Shown: one piece after another, positions 34,845 through 43,589 of the stretch
How positions within the stretch are numbered: the first letter of the stretch is position 1
Layout of the letters: each line of letters begins with the position of its first letter
Source: JANOZM01 sp031429355
Lineage (GTDB): Bacteria; Pseudomonadota; Gammaproteobacteria; Burkholderiales; Burkholderiaceae_E
NCBI GenBank assembly: GCA_031429355.1
Contig: JANOZM010000005.1
Location: 143,488 to 207,487, forward strand
Direction of reading: 5' to 3'
Length of the DNA stretch: 64,000 nt
Made by a program: the position numbers and the translations under genes
The notes under the pieces: model-generated
What the model was told of the DNA's origin: nothing
What the model saw: only the letters and a program-made list of their open reading frames with translations
Databases searched by the model: none

Positions 34845-36236
34845 ATGCGAGCCAGTAAAAAAAATAGCTCTTTGCAAAGCAACCCGAGTTTATTGCCAAC
34901 GAGTTCACATTTAAAATCAAACAAAAATATTGGGGCTTTCATTGCCCTAGTTGTTGCTTTAGCTATCGCATCGGTTTTAGCTTGGACGGGTACCTCAGTT
35001 TGGTTGCAGCAAGAGCAAGACATTGCCCCTCACGGTTGGTTTGTTGCTGTTTGGTTGTTGATGCTTGTCGTAATAACGGTGCGCTACTTAATGATGTTGG
35101 GATTGGCAACACTCGATTTTTTTCTTCATCAGGCAAACCCGCCAGCTATTATTGACGATGATGATTTGCCATTTATTTCGGTTGTTATGCCGGTGTTTAA
35201 TGAAGGTGTCGTAATTGGTGTCGCTTTAAAGTCCTTAATTGCACAAAATTATCCGCGTTTCGAAATTTTGGTTGTTGATGATGGCTCAAAGGATGAGTCT
35301 TTTACTCACGCAATTCGGCTAGCTGCAAAGGCTACTAAGGGTATTGTTAGGGTGCTCAGTAAAGAAAATGGCGGAAAGTCCGATGCTTTAAATCATGGCA
35401 TGGCCCATGCGTATGGTGAAATCGTAGTATGCGTGGATGGGGACAGCAGTCTCGACGTTAACGCGTTGCGCTTTTTAGCCCCCCATTTTGCTGATCCAAA
35501 AGTTGGTGCCGTCGCGGGTAAAGTACGGGTTGCGAATCAAGATAGCCTGTGGTCAGCACTGCAGGCACTAGAGTATGTACAAGGTTATGGGCTGCTAAAA
35601 CGCGCGCAAAACGCAGCGCATGTGGTTACCGTAGTACCCGGCCCTTTAGGTGCATTTCGAAAGTCCGCACTAGCGCAAATAGGTGGCTACAAACACGACA
35701 CATTTGCAGAAGATTACGACGTAACAGTTTCGCTCTTAGGTGCTGGTTGGCATGTGGTTTATGAACCGAATGCCGTCGTTTTTACAGAGGCACCCGAGTC
35801 GTTAAATGATTTAACTAAACAACGTTATCGTTGGACTCGAGGTTCAATTCAGGTCGCACGAAAACGTAATTACGCGCTGTTCAAAACACGTGATCGCCCA
35901 CTCACGACCTTGGGTGTTTGGTACTTATGGGTCGACAATTTAGTCTGGCCCATCGTTAACGTTGGCTCCCTTGCTGCCTTTGTTTTTGCTGGATTGTTTT
36001 GGGGCTTGCAAGACATCATGGTTTTTTGGTGGGCCCAAGTGTTGATTCTTGACGTCGCAATAGCCGCCTTTTGTATCGCAATTGAGTCCGAACGTCTGCG
36101 TTTGGTTGTGTGGGCAATCCCTTATCGCTTCCTATATCAAACAGTGATGGACGTTATTCGATTAATGGCCACAATCGAAGAATTTTTGGGGTTCAAGATG
36201 GACTGGGGTCAAATTAAAAGAATGGGCAAAATATGA
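34845..36236 (+). CDS. Processive family 2 glycosyltransferase (PgaC/BcsA-like synthase)
   Basis: A 463-residue membrane glycosyltransferase. Two helices at about 30-50 and 65-88 precede a GT-A domain. Catalytic features by position are Asp145-Asp146 (VVDDGS), Asp198-x-Asp200 (VDGDS), the base Asp290 in AEDYD, and QRYRW at 326-330, the QxxRW motif of processive synthases. Further helices follow at about 350-440. It should polymerise a UDP-sugar and thread the chain across the inner membrane. ATG 34845 is preferred over the adjacent TTG. The deacetylase downstream suggests an N-acetylated sugar such as GlcNAc. Confidence 0.85.
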   Translation: MRASKKNSSLQSNPSLLPTSSHLKSNKNIGAFIALVVALAIASVLAWTGTSVWLQQEQDIAPHGWFVAVWLLMLVVITVRYLMMLGLATLDFFLHQANPPAIIDDDDLPFISVVMPVFNEGVVIGVALKSLIAQNYPRFEILVVDDGSKDESFTHAIRLAAKATKGIVRVLSKENGGKSDALNHGMAHAYGEIVVCVDGDSSLDVNALRFLAPHFADPKVGAVAGKVRVANQDSLWSALQALEYVQGYGLLKRAQNAAHVVTVVPGPLGAFRKSALAQIGGYKHDTFAEDYDVTVSLLGAGWHVVYEPNAVVFTEAPESLNDLTKQRYRWTRGSIQVARKRNYALFKTRDRPLTTLGVWYLWVDNLVWPIVNVGSLAAFVFAGLFWGLQDIMVFWWAQVLILDVAIAAFCIAIESERLRLVVWAIPYRFLYQTVMDVIRLMATIEEFLGFKMDWGQIKRMGKI

Positions 36237-36249
36237 AGGCAGGTAATCG

Positions 36250-36435
36250 ATGAGGTCGATATTGTCTTTTGTGGCTAATTTGTTGCTATACATGAGCCTA
36301 ACTACTATGGTTTTCGCGTTGGGTGCGTATTTGGCATTTAAGCTTAAGCAAAAGCGTAGCCCTACTTTAACGCGTTCTGCTGCTGTTGGCAGCGTCAAGG
36401 TTTTGCAAGCCTACCAACCCCGCGAACGCGAATAA
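36250..36435 (+). CDS. Small single-pass membrane protein of the glycan cluster
   Basis: A 61-residue protein with one hydrophobic helix (about residues 5-30, FVANLLLYMSLTTMVFALG) followed by a basic stretch (KLKQKRSP) and a polar tail. It sits 13 bp after the glycosyltransferase and 14 bp before the deacetylase, so it is almost certainly co-translated with them. By position it corresponds to PgaD, a small partner of the PgaC synthase, but it has one helix rather than two and I see no clear homology. Confidence 0.6.
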   Translation: MRSILSFVANLLLYMSLTTMVFALGAYLAFKLKQKRSPTLTRSAAVGSVKVLQAYQPRERE

Positions 36436-36449
36436 AGCAGCGGGGCGCT

Positions 36450-38186
36450 ATGGTCGGTTTTTTTAGATATTGGTTTGCCAGTTTTGCTATTTTCGCAAGT
36501 TGCTTGTTTAACGTACAAGCCCAAACAGTGTTTGTTTACCAAAGCGTAAATACCCAAAAGTTTTTTGCATCAGCCAATGGCAACCACGATGTACTAGTTA
36601 ATCATTGGTATAGCGCGCTAGAACGAATTGGACAACGCTACGAAAAAGTGGATGCGGCTCGCTTAAACACTTTACGTCAGCCCGGCGTATTAATACTTCC
36701 GTCAACAGTTTTACTCGATGAAAACGAGCGCCAATTACTTCGTAAGTTGGCTGCTAATGGCTGGAGCTTGTTTGGTACATGGGCGATGGGTGCTCGAGAT
36801 GGCAAAGGTGCTTGGCTTGGCTATGGCTTGGTTGAAGAATTATTTCAAGCGAAAATTGTTGGCGATGTAGACACTAGCAAAACCAATGGTTGGTTTTTGT
36901 TTCCTGTTGGCGAGTCTCCGGTTAGTTACGATTTAGGTCCAGGCGAGCGAATATTTTTACCCAAAGGCACTGAACCGCTACTCACCTTGCAATCGAATTC
37001 CGTCGCCGCAATTGGGGGTGACTGGGTTCGGCAAAGCACTTTAGGTTTACAACGCTCGGGATTAATTAGTTTTTCTGAACTTGGTAATTCGCGACGATTA
37101 TTTTGGTCGATTCCCGAGACAAGCTGGGATGCGTCGAGACCGCGTATTGATGTGCTGATTCGCAATGGCTTGTCATGGCTAAAGCGTGAAGTAGCAGTCG
37201 TAAAATCTGCTTGGCCACATCCTTATCAATCTGCATTGCTAATAGAAATGGACACCGAAGAGCAATTTGCAAACGCAGCTAACTTAGCTGAATTATTTGA
37301 ATCCCACCAAGCGCGCGGTACGTTTTATTTGTTAACTAGTTTGGCAAAAAACAACCCCGATTTAGTTAAACGCTTGGCCTCCAAGCACGAGTTGGCTTAT
37401 CACGCCGAAGTGCATGATGGTTTTAAAGATCTACCTTACGCGGCACAAGAAACCCGCATGAAAACCATGCAAAGTCAGCTAACGACAATTCTTGGCGATG
37501 CTAGCGCGGCTCAGGGTTTTCGAGCGCCATTAGAAAGTTTTGATAACAACACTGAAATCGCATTGCGTCGCTTGGGGTTTAAGCACCATACCGGATCGAT
37601 GAATTCTAGTGACACAATGCTGCCGGTTTTTTCCAAGGCAGAGCCCGAGCTTGGGCCAGATCAAGCTTTAGTGACGTTTCCTCGCGATCAATTAGATGAC
37701 GTTAACTTTGTGCGGATGGGCGCTGTCGATGCCGGGCGAATGCAACAATTGCTACTAGAAGGTACCGAGCGATCTATTTTGTTGCGTGGGTTTAGCTTGC
37801 TTTCAGTTCATAGCCAATATATGGCAAAAGGATCGCCACTGCTACAAAGTTTACCCAAAGTATTTGATCGTGCAGCTGATCCGACCTCTGGCGTTTGGCT
37901 TGCACCTGCAACGCAAATTGAACGTTGGTGGCGGTCCCGCGAATTGGTTGCTGTAACGAGTAAGATTCAAGGCCGAAAAGTACAAATAAACTTTCAGCAT
38001 CCTAATCTCAAGTTAAAAAATTTCCGCGTTGTAGTTCAAGCGCCTGATTCAAAATCAATTTTAAGAATTGTAAGCAAACAAGGCATTGCCCAAGCACAAG
38101 CCATAAGGCTAGATGACCAGAGATGGGCTATCGTGTTGCCCGAGTTAGGTGATCCCCGCAGCAGCTTACAACTTCAATTCGACTGA
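36450..38186 (+). CDS. Exported polysaccharide deacetylase-like protein with atypical NodB motifs
   Basis: A 578-residue secreted protein; the signal peptide ends near VQAQ (residue 25). Residues about 45-240 form an alpha/beta domain with amidotransferase-like flavour (GVLILPSTVLLDENERQLL). A NodB-like barrel follows at about 255-410. Motif 1, usually TFDD, reads D268-T-E-E271; motif 2 has H318-x3-H322; motif 3 has R358-A-P. The region after 450 looks like a beta domain. By place it corresponds to PgaB, trimming acetyl groups from the exported glycan. A possible AT-rich hairpin near 38230-38275 may end this transcript. Confidence 0.75.
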   Translation: MVGFFRYWFASFAIFASCLFNVQAQTVFVYQSVNTQKFFASANGNHDVLVNHWYSALERIGQRYEKVDAARLNTLRQPGVLILPSTVLLDENERQLLRKLAANGWSLFGTWAMGARDGKGAWLGYGLVEELFQAKIVGDVDTSKTNGWFLFPVGESPVSYDLGPGERIFLPKGTEPLLTLQSNSVAAIGGDWVRQSTLGLQRSGLISFSELGNSRRLFWSIPETSWDASRPRIDVLIRNGLSWLKREVAVVKSAWPHPYQSALLIEMDTEEQFANAANLAELFESHQARGTFYLLTSLAKNNPDLVKRLASKHELAYHAEVHDGFKDLPYAAQETRMKTMQSQLTTILGDASAAQGFRAPLESFDNNTEIALRRLGFKHHTGSMNSSDTMLPVFSKAEPELGPDQALVTFPRDQLDDVNFVRMGAVDAGRMQQLLLEGTERSILLRGFSLLSVHSQYMAKGSPLLQSLPKVFDRAADPTSGVWLAPATQIERWWRSRELVAVTSKIQGRKVQINFQHPNLKLKNFRVVVQAPDSKSILRIVSKQGIAQAQAIRLDDQRWAIVLPELGDPRSSLQLQFD

Positions 38187-38365
38187 AGGTTGTCGCCGCG
38201 TTCGCCCCTTCCGTCGGTTTAGTGCAAAAATTGCGTAAAAAATAGGCATTTTTTGACATTTTAAAAGCCTTTTTGTTTGTCGAACAGAGCGCTTTGTGCG
38301 AGACTCGCGAGTGCAAATGGATCAATTTGCGTTTCGCGCGCACGCATCAATTACGAGGTAGTTAA

Positions 38366-41300
38366 ATGAACCACCCACAAGCAAAAAATCCCGCACGCGG
38401 TCCAATCCGCAAATCGGTTGCAAGTCGCAATCAATCCAACGATAAATTGGGCGCTGCCAAACCGCAGGTTTCAGTTCAAAAAGGTCAAATGCATGCAGCG
38501 GTCCAATCGACATTAATGGCGCTCGAGCCAAGAATGTTGTTTGACGGCGCAGCTATTGCAACGGGTGCAGATGCGCTCGATCAAACCTCGCAACCGACTG
38601 AATTAAATCAACAAGGTTGGTCCGAAGCTTTACGCGAAGCCGCCGTTGCATACGAAACCAATAACCCAACTCAAGCTACCGCTTTACTGGTGGTTGACCA
38701 AAGTGTTGAAGGTTGGCAGCAACTAATTCAAGGTCGCGCGGCCAACACCGACGTGTTGATTCTTGACCGCGATAAAGACGGCTTAGCGCAAATTGCTGGT
38801 GCAGTTGCCCAATACTCAAACTTGCAGTCGATTCAAATTGTGTCTCATGGCGACCAAGGTGTAATTAGCCTCGGCAATCGTTTGGTCAGTGAAATTTCTT
38901 TAGATCAATCGGCTGGCGCACTCTCAACTATTGGCGGTGCGTTGTCTAAAGACGGCGATATTTTGTTGTACGGTTGCGAAGTTGGTTCAGGTGCAAAAGG
39001 CGCTGCGTTTTTGCAAGCGTTGGCGCGCTCTACGCAAGCTGATGTTGCGGCTTCGACTGATTTAACTGGTGCTGCGAGTTTAGGTGGTAATTGGGACTTG
39101 GAAGTAAAAGTTGGTTCTGTTGAAGCCGGTACTGTTTTGAGTGCCGATGCAACGGCAAACTTTGGCTCACTGCTCGATTCCGTTGTAGTTCCTTTAGGTG
39201 GAACCGGAAAATTATCAGGGCATTTGTGGGATGACACCTTAGATTTCGATAACAGAATCGACGTTAGCCCCCTCGAGAATTGTTTTGCGAACGTAACGGT
39301 TCAACTGGTTACGGCAGGTGCTGATGGAATTTTAGGCACTATCGACGATACTGTTATCGCGACTGCTATTACTGGCAACAGCGATACAAGTACAGTGATT
39401 GGTCAGGCCAATGGTACCTACGAGTTCACTGGTTTGGCGGACGGGTTGTACGGGATTCGCGTTGCACAAACGTTTACCGACAGCATTAGTCGGAACGTTA
39501 AAGTGGTTGGCGACGCTAACAACTCGTTTGGTACAGATGGTGCCGACGGCTTCATTTCGACCTATGTCGCGGGTGGTACCGGTTTTGCCGATCAGAACTT
39601 CAGATATGTCCAGATCAACGATGCTCCCGTTGTAACGGTACCGACGGCTCAACAAATTTTGGCTGAAGATACTTCCTTTACATTTAATGGAGCTGCCAGT
39701 TTTTCAATTGGTGATCCGAACGACATGATTACTGCAGTCGATTCGTTCAATAGGTATTTGACAACCCTTGATGTTACCGACGGTATTTTGACTCTGGGCC
39801 CTCAAGTTGGACTAACGATAACTGGTAGCGGTAGTCGTTCAATGACGCTGGAAGGATCAATTGCTGATATCAATGCAGCTCTAACCAACTTGACCTACAA
39901 AGCAGACCTGAATTTTACTGGTTACGACTACTTGAAAATTCAGGTTAATGATCGTGGGAATTTTGGAGACGGCGACGGTGATTGTATCCCCGGCGAAGGC
40001 GTGCAGGATCAAAAGTTGTCGGATGTTAAGACCATTGATCTTTGCGTACTCCCTGTTAACGATCCACCAGTTGCAATTAACGATGCAAATCAAACTACAT
40101 CGATTGCAACAACCCCAATAACCGGTAACGTTGCTAGGCCCGATGGGAAGTCGCCAGGCGATAATCCAGATACTGATCCCGAAGGCAATTTACCGTTAAT
40201 AGTTTGCGGTGTTGCGGTTGGTGTAATGGACCCCAATCCTGCTGTTACGCCAAGCGGAAACGTTGGCACTGATTTAGTAGGTACATACGGCACCTTGAGG
40301 GTTAATGCCGACGGAACTTATAGTTACCTAGTAAACACAAGTAACCCAATAGTTGCTTCGCTGCCAAGCGGCGGAACGATCACTGACGTTTTTACCTATT
40401 GCGTTGCCGACACAATTGGCGACAAAGCCAAAGCCCAATTAGTAATTACAATTGTTGGCCAAGGTAAGCCAGTGGCAGCTCCAGACACCAATTCGACCGT
40501 AGAAGACTCTACAACGCCCGCCACAGGCAATGTTTTGGGTATAGCTCCCGGAAAATCTGCTGGCGATCAAACTGATACCGATCCTGATGGCGATATGCTA
40601 AGTGTTTGCGGCGTAGCAGCCGGTACCCCAGCTGGAGTACCCGTTGGCAGCGTCGGAAGTTTGGTAAGCGGCACCTACGGCTCGGTAAGGATAAATGCAG
40701 ACGGAACTTATAGTTACCAAGTAAACAACGCCGATGCACGCGTTCAAGCGCTTGACGCTACAACTGCACCCTTGACCGATGTATTTACTTATTGTGTCAG
40801 TGACGGAAAAGGCGGAGTCGATAAAACAACATTAACGATCACCATCACCGGTATCAATGATGCGCCAAAGGCAAACCCCGATACCAACTCTACAACGGTT
40901 GGTTCGCCTACACCAGTGTCGGGCAATGTTTTAGGTGGTACCGGTCGTGTTCCAACTGATGTTACAGATACCGATCCAGAGAACGATCCACTTACAGTTT
41001 GCGGCGTCGTTGCGGGTAACAGCGCAACTGTGCCATCGGTTGGCGTTGGACTGCCGATTGATGGCACTTACGGAACGATTCGAATTAACGCGAATGGAAC
41101 CTACACCTATGTTGTGGATGCAGCCGATCCTGCCGTTGTTGCATTAGCTTCAGGAGCAACTTTAACGGATGTGTTTACCTATTGCGTGTCCGATGGAAAA
41201 GGCGGTTTTGATAAGACTACATTGACCATCACAATAACCGGTCCAAATTCTGCACCGGATGCGTTGCCGGATACGAATTCGACAGTAGCTGGAGCAACAA

Positions 41301-43258
41301 CGCCTGCACTTGGTAATGTTTTAGGTGGCATTGGCAAAGCACCGACCGATGTGACTGATACAGACCCCGAAAATGACCCCTTAACCGTGTGCGGTGTTCT
41401 CGCTGGCGACAGCAGTTTGACACCAACCGGCAATGTCGGTTCACCAGTAGTTGGCACTTATGGCACCGTTACAATTAACGCGAACGGTACCTACAGTTAC
41501 CAAGTTGATAACAGTAATCCATTAGTGGCTAATTTGCCTGTGGGATCTACGCTAACCGATGTATTTAGTTACTGTGCGACCGATAGTAAAAGCGGTACTG
41601 ATAAAACAACGCTGACGATAACCATCACTGGATCCAAGCCTGTCAATGACCCACCAGTGGCTAAGCCAGACGTCAATTCAACAACGGCTGATTCCAACAC
41701 ACCGACAACCGGAAATGTTTTAGGTGGGCCAGGCAAAGCACCGACCGACGTTACAGACACTGATCCTAACAACGATCCTCTAGCGGTATGTGGCATCGTT
41801 GCGGGAAATAGCGCTACCGTTCCATCTACCGGTGTCGGCAGTCCAATCGTGGGCACGTTTGGTACCGTTACATTAAACGCAGATGGCACTTACAGTTATC
41901 AAGTCGATCGTGCGAATCAGACTGTATTGGCATTGCAACAAGGCCAAACTGTTACGGATGTATTCACTTATTGTTTGACCGATGGCAAAGGTGGTTTTGA
42001 TAAGACAACGCTAACAATAACCATTACTGGCGTTAATGATTGCCCGGTTGCTGTAAGCGATGGCAACTCAGTTAACGCGGCCAGCGGAGCAGCCACTCGT
42101 GGCAACGCAATTGGTGGCGCAAATGCAAGCGTAGGTGATCGCGCAGATACAGACCCTGATGGCGACGCCTTGCGTGTTTGCGGTGTTGCTGCGGGTAACG
42201 TCGCTGGACCCGTTAGCGGTAACGTTGGTGGTGCGATCATGGGCCAATATGGTTCATTGACGGTTAATGCAGATGGAAGTTACTCGTATGTAGTTGATGC
42301 TAGTAAGCCCGGCGTTGTTGCTTTGCGCCCAGGTCAAACACTGACAGATACTTTTACGTATTGCGTAACTGATGGTGTTTGCGATCCGCAGAAGGCCCAA
42401 ATTGTCATTACTCTCAACGGAGTCAATGATCCCCCGACAGCGCGCGGTACACCTGAAGTTGCTGATGAAGGTGGCGTGATGCGTTGTGATCTGGCCGTTG
42501 TATCAGACGCAGAAGATGCGCCAGCTCAGTTGTCTGTGAAAATTGACGCAATTGCAAATAGCGCGTCCGGTACGTTTTTCTATCGCGAGCCGATAGCAGG
42601 TCAACCAGGTCAGTTCCGCGAAGTGCCGGTTACTGCTGGTATGACAATTACTGGTGAGCAACTAGCGCAACTATGTTTCAAAGCAAATCCACAAACTGGC
42701 GCTTTACGTGGACCGGATGGTGCTTTATTGCCTCCAACATTAGCGTTTACGGTTACCGATACTAGTGGCGCTCAAGCAAGTAGTTCGACAACAATTGTGA
42801 TTAAACCCCCAGTTAGAGTTGAAACGCCTCCAGTTGCCCCGCGCGAAGTACCGCCAATCGCAATAGTTCCAACCTTGTTAGTTCCACCAGCAATTATCCC
42901 AACGATTGACGGCCGTCCCTCGGTACCAATTGTTGTGCCACCCTTAAATTTGGCGCCAGCTTTAGATCCTGTTAGTTTGTTCGATCCGACCACAGCGCTC
43001 GCCGAAGCCCCAGCGCCGCTTGATCGAGCGGTTAAATCAGCTGCTGTAACCGCTGATGAAAAACCTGTGGCTAAAGTCGACGACTGTATCCCGACGGCTA
43101 AGCCGAAGGTAAAGATGAAAGCTGTTAAACGCTCAGTATTTGCGGATACGGCACAAAAACCAGTAGTTGCATTTAGCGAGCAAATGAAAGAGGCTAAAAA
43201 ACGCTTTAAATTACCCGCAAAAGTTGCTCCAAGGCCCGCTTCTGGCAAAGAGTGCTAA
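38366..43258 (+). CDS. Giant DUF4347/LEPR-motif extracellular protein with VCBS-like repeats
   Basis: A 1630-residue protein, putative matrix adhesin. It has no Sec signal. A basic N-terminus (1-50) leads to LEPRMLFDGA at residues 53-62, matching the LEPR-XLL motif of very large repetitive proteins. A DUF4347 domain follows at about 105-270. Next come a CnaB/SdrD-like domain (about 280-410), a cadherin-like domain (about 415-560), six VCBS-like repeats of about 130 residues (about 570-1355), another cadherin-like domain to about 1480, a Pro-rich linker, and a Lys-rich tail whose last residue is Cys. No RTX nonapeptides are seen. GAGG precedes the ATG. The gene ends before a strong terminator, and export genes follow. 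Confidence 0.85.
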   Translation: MNHPQAKNPARGPIRKSVASRNQSNDKLGAAKPQVSVQKGQMHAAVQSTLMALEPRMLFDGAAIATGADALDQTSQPTELNQQGWSEALREAAVAYETNNPTQATALLVVDQSVEGWQQLIQGRAANTDVLILDRDKDGLAQIAGAVAQYSNLQSIQIVSHGDQGVISLGNRLVSEISLDQSAGALSTIGGALSKDGDILLYGCEVGSGAKGAAFLQALARSTQADVAASTDLTGAASLGGNWDLEVKVGSVEAGTVLSADATANFGSLLDSVVVPLGGTGKLSGHLWDDTLDFDNRIDVSPLENCFANVTVQLVTAGADGILGTIDDTVIATAITGNSDTSTVIGQANGTYEFTGLADGLYGIRVAQTFTDSISRNVKVVGDANNSFGTDGADGFISTYVAGGTGFADQNFRYVQINDAPVVTVPTAQQILAEDTSFTFNGAASFSIGDPNDMITAVDSFNRYLTTLDVTDGILTLGPQVGLTITGSGSRSMTLEGSIADINAALTNLTYKADLNFTGYDYLKIQVNDRGNFGDGDGDCIPGEGVQDQKLSDVKTIDLCVLPVNDPPVAINDANQTTSIATTPITGNVARPDGKSPGDNPDTDPEGNLPLIVCGVAVGVMDPNPAVTPSGNVGTDLVGTYGTLRVNADGTYSYLVNTSNPIVASLPSGGTITDVFTYCVADTIGDKAKAQLVITIVGQGKPVAAPDTNSTVEDSTTPATGNVLGIAPGKSAGDQTDTDPDGDMLSVCGVAAGTPAGVPVGSVGSLVSGTYGSVRINADGTYSYQVNNADARVQALDATTAPLTDVFTYCVSDGKGGVDKTTLTITITGINDAPKANPDTNSTTVGSPTPVSGNVLGGTGRVPTDVTDTDPENDPLTVCGVVAGNSATVPSVGVGLPIDGTYGTIRINANGTYTYVVDAADPAVVALASGATLTDVFTYCVSDGKGGFDKTTLTITITGPNSAPDALPDTNSTVAGATTPALGNVLGGIGKAPTDVTDTDPENDPLTVCGVLAGDSSLTPTGNVGSPVVGTYGTVTINANGTYSYQVDNSNPLVANLPVGSTLTDVFSYCATDSKSGTDKTTLTITITGSKPVNDPPVAKPDVNSTTADSNTPTTGNVLGGPGKAPTDVTDTDPNNDPLAVCGIVAGNSATVPSTGVGSPIVGTFGTVTLNADGTYSYQVDRANQTVLALQQGQTVTDVFTYCLTDGKGGFDKTTLTITITGVNDCPVAVSDGNSVNAASGAATRGNAIGGANASVGDRADTDPDGDALRVCGVAAGNVAGPVSGNVGGAIMGQYGSLTVNADGSYSYVVDASKPGVVALRPGQTLTDTFTYCVTDGVCDPQKAQIVITLNGVNDPPTARGTPEVADEGGVMRCDLAVVSDAEDAPAQLSVKIDAIANSASGTFFYREPIAGQPGQFREVPVTAGMTITGEQLAQLCFKANPQTGALRGPDGALLPPTLAFTVTDTSGAQASSSTTIVIKPPVRVETPPVAPREVPPIAIVPTLLVPPAIIPTIDGRPSVPIVVPPLNLAPALDPVSLFDPTTALAEAPAPLDRAVKSAAVTADEKPVAKVDDCIPTAKPKVKMKAVKRSVFADTAQKPVVAFSEQMKEAKKRFKLPAKVAPRPASGKEC
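40170..42420 (+). repeat. Six tandem ~390-bp repeats encoding cysteine-paired VCBS-like domains
   Basis: Each unit encodes a TDTDPxxDPL-VCGV start and a TDVFTYC-x-x-D-GKGG-DKTTLTITITG end. The VCG(V/I) cysteine recurs at about residues 611, 745, 877, 1006, 1139 and 1269, a spacing of about 130 residues. Repeats 3, 4 and 5 are most alike at DNA level. Such direct repeats favour copy-number change by recombination. Confidence 0.85.
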
Positions 43259-43302
43259 GGTGAAAAAATAAAACTGTTGTTTCGTTGCGTCGAACGAATT
43301 GC

Positions 43303-43343
43303 AAAACTAGGGCCTCAAGGTGACTTGAGGCCCTAGTTTTTTT
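43303..43343. terminator. Strong intrinsic terminator after the giant matrix gene
   Basis: A perfect 17-bp stem (43303-43319 with 43324-43340; left arm AAAACTAGGGCCTCAAG) closes a four-base loop and runs into a T-tract to 43343. It separates the giant gene from the secretion genes, implying the latter have their own promoter in 43344-43589. That stretch holds no other gene I can support. Confidence 0.9.
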
Positions 43344-43589
43344 GATTTTGGCTTTTTGTGACTAAAAAGTTCTCCACAGAGTTGTTCACAGTGTTGTTTT
43401 ATGCCATCATTACATTAAGAACGCACGGTAACTGGCTGAAAAATATCAAGTTTCAGCGATTTGCAATTCGGCTTGGTTTTTATTTATACACAGGCCGACA
43501 CTCGCGCGAGTAGAAATATGGGATCATCCTCGAAACAACCGGAGTCACCGGACATGATGTCTAGCACAGCTATCAAGAAGGGCGCGCTT

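Noticed and set aside
32025..38186. Cellulose (bcs) operon
   Set aside because: Only a BcsE-like gene is present; BcsB, BcsC and BcsZ are missing and a deacetylase is included, which does not fit cellulose.
38225..38275. Promoter with TTGACA before the giant gene
   Set aside because: TTGACA is present but no acceptable -10 box lies at 16-18 bp; the AT-rich hairpin there could as well end the previous transcript.
38366..43258. Classical RTX/type I adhesin
   Set aside because: No glycine-rich GGxGxDxUx nonapeptides and no C-terminal type I signal were found, and no ABC exporter gene is adjacent.
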